Assembly (NCBI GenBank): GCA_030615035.1
Contig: JAUXAC010000010.1
Span: forward strand, 1 to 42,889
From: Dehalococcoidia bacterium
GTDB taxonomy: Bacteria > Chloroflexota > Dehalococcoidia > Dehalococcoidales > RBG-16-60-22
Direction: 5' to 3'
Length of the DNA: 42,889 bases
Below are positions 42,080-42,889 of this stretch, in pieces. The notes below the pieces were generated by a model. The model was given only the letters and a program-made list of their open reading frames with translations. It made no database searches and was not told the DNA's origin. Every line of letters begins with the position of its first letter. The stretch's first letter is position 1. A program made the translations under genes and the position numbers.

Positions 42080-42889
42080 ATGGTAGACAGTGGCAGTCAG
42101 AATCCGAGCCTGGGTGAGGCAGCAAGCCTTTTCTTAGCCAAACTATCACCCGGGGAAAGGGGAGTAAGTCAGCCTGAAGTATACAAATTTGTCCGCTGGT
42201 ATGGCTGGGAGCGACCTTTAGCCGGGCTAAGTGCTCCTGAAGTCGCTAACTACGCCGAGCGGTTATCACTCTCGGATACTGACTATAGCAAAAAGCTTGA
42301 GTTGATACGCGCTTTTCTGGCTTATGCCAAGAAGGTGGGGTGGAGTAAGACGAATCTGGGCATTCACCTGAAGGCTAAGAAGGCGAAAGCTGGCGCACTA
42401 GCTTTAGCCAGGCGAGGTCTGCCAGAGACAGTTCCGTTGACTCAGCAGGGATATGCGGAACTGGAGGCCGAGCTAGCTGCCCTTAAGCGCAAGCGCCCGC
42501 AACTCATTGAGGAGATGCGTCGCGCCGCTGCCGATAAGGACTTCCGTGAGAATGCACCGCTCGCTGCCGTCAGAGAGCAACGCGGGTACCTGGAGGGACG
42601 CATTAGCGAGTTGGAAGGGACCCTGAAGGCAGCAACTATCGTCAATGGAAAGCCAAAGTCAGGTCTCAGGGCAAACATTGGTGGTCGCGTTGTCCTGGAT
42701 GACCTGACTTCCGGGGAAGAACTGCGCTATCGGATAGTTGACCCCAGGGAGGTAGACCCGGCGCAGGGTAAAATCTCCAGCGTTTCGCCTCTGGGTAAGG
42801 CACTTATTGGTCGAGGTGAAGGAGAGATAGTCGAGGTAGCCGTACCTGCCGGCAAGTTACGCTATCAGGTTAAGCATATTGAGCATTAG
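42080..42889 (+). CDS. GreA/GreB-type transcription factor with N-terminal SAM-like domain
   Basis: 269 aa, well above the ~158 of ordinary GreA. Residues ~10-95 resemble an integrase N-terminal SAM-like helical domain (VYKFVRWYG, LSAPEVANYAERL, FLAYAKKVGW). Residues ~115-269 are GreA: the coiled-coil has ADKDFRENAPLAAVREQRG with the tip acids Asp154 and Glu157 preserved, and the C-terminal FKBP-like domain has GRVVLDDL and SPLGKALIGRGEGE. It should stimulate transcript cleavage by stalled RNA polymerase. The ATG at 42080 has GGGGAG 4 nt upstream. The stop codon is the last triplet of the window. Confidence 0.87.
   Translation: MVDSGSQNPSLGEAASLFLAKLSPGERGVSQPEVYKFVRWYGWERPLAGLSAPEVANYAERLSLSDTDYSKKLELIRAFLAYAKKVGWSKTNLGIHLKAKKAKAGALALARRGLPETVPLTQQGYAELEAELAALKRKRPQLIEEMRRAAADKDFRENAPLAAVREQRGYLEGRISELEGTLKAATIVNGKPKSGLRANIGGRVVLDDLTSGEELRYRIVDPREVDPAQGKISSVSPLGKALIGRGEGEIVEVAVPAGKLRYQVKHIEH

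Overview
The window reads as a chromosomal segment of an anaerobic, probably monoderm bacterium. Dehalococcoidia-like Chloroflexota is my best guess, from the combination of a tungsten-type aldehyde:ferredoxin oxidoreductase, DUF362 ferredoxin protein, DUF5679 zinc ribbon, desulforedoxin, CARDB surface protein, a GreA with an unusual N-terminal domain and a geranylgeranyl-reductase-like flavoprotein. All five solute-binding proteins carry a lipobox cysteine, which fits a cell without an outer membrane. The taxonomic call is an inference from gene content. I see no rRNA, CRISPR array, insertion sequence, phage gene or replication origin; there is one tRNA (Pro, anticodon GGG).

Layout. 1-2.4 kb (minus): two tandem NMT1-type substrate-binding lipoproteins followed by the start of a membrane sensor, behind a promoter with a palindromic operator. 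The second binding protein carries a signal peptide that matches the sensor's membrane anchor. 2.5-7.8 kb: carbohydrate genes (membrane GT2, trehalose-phosphatase-like HAD enzyme, galactose-1-phosphate uridylyltransferase, ADP-glucose pyrophosphorylase) with clear divergent promoters. 7.9-10.1 kb (plus): desulforedoxin, a formyl-tetrahydrofolate hydrolase-like enzyme and a nitrilase. 10.5-13.4 kb (minus): a surface protein with eight CARDB repeats. 13.5-18 kb (plus): a 31-codon ORF, a CoA-binding protein, then a DUF885 metallohydrolase, an ATP-grasp ligase and a methyltransferase, the last two translationally coupled.

18-38.8 kb is the most interesting part: an amino-acid import and stereochemical processing island. 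It holds two polar-amino-acid ABC transporters, a sodium:amino-acid symporter, a TRAP transporter, an opine-dehydrogenase-like enzyme, a D-cysteine desulfhydrase/ACC-deaminase-family enzyme, alanine racemase, two Asp/Glu-type racemases, glutamate dehydrogenase, an aldehyde:ferredoxin oxidoreductase and a DUF362 ferredoxin protein. A plausible reading is uptake of D-amino acids or opine-like conjugates (for example from necromass), conversion to L-amino and keto acids, and oxidation feeding ferredoxin. The opine/TRAP/racemase operon and the ABC/GDH/racemase operon are divergent, with consensus-like promoters on both sides of a cluster of inverted repeats. In all three SBP-containing transport operons a stable hairpin sits just downstream of the binding-protein gene.

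38.8-42.9 kb (plus): two small or repetitive proteins of unknown role, tRNA-Pro on minus, a DUF1616 membrane protein, the flavoprotein reductase and the GreA-like factor, which ends exactly at the window edge.
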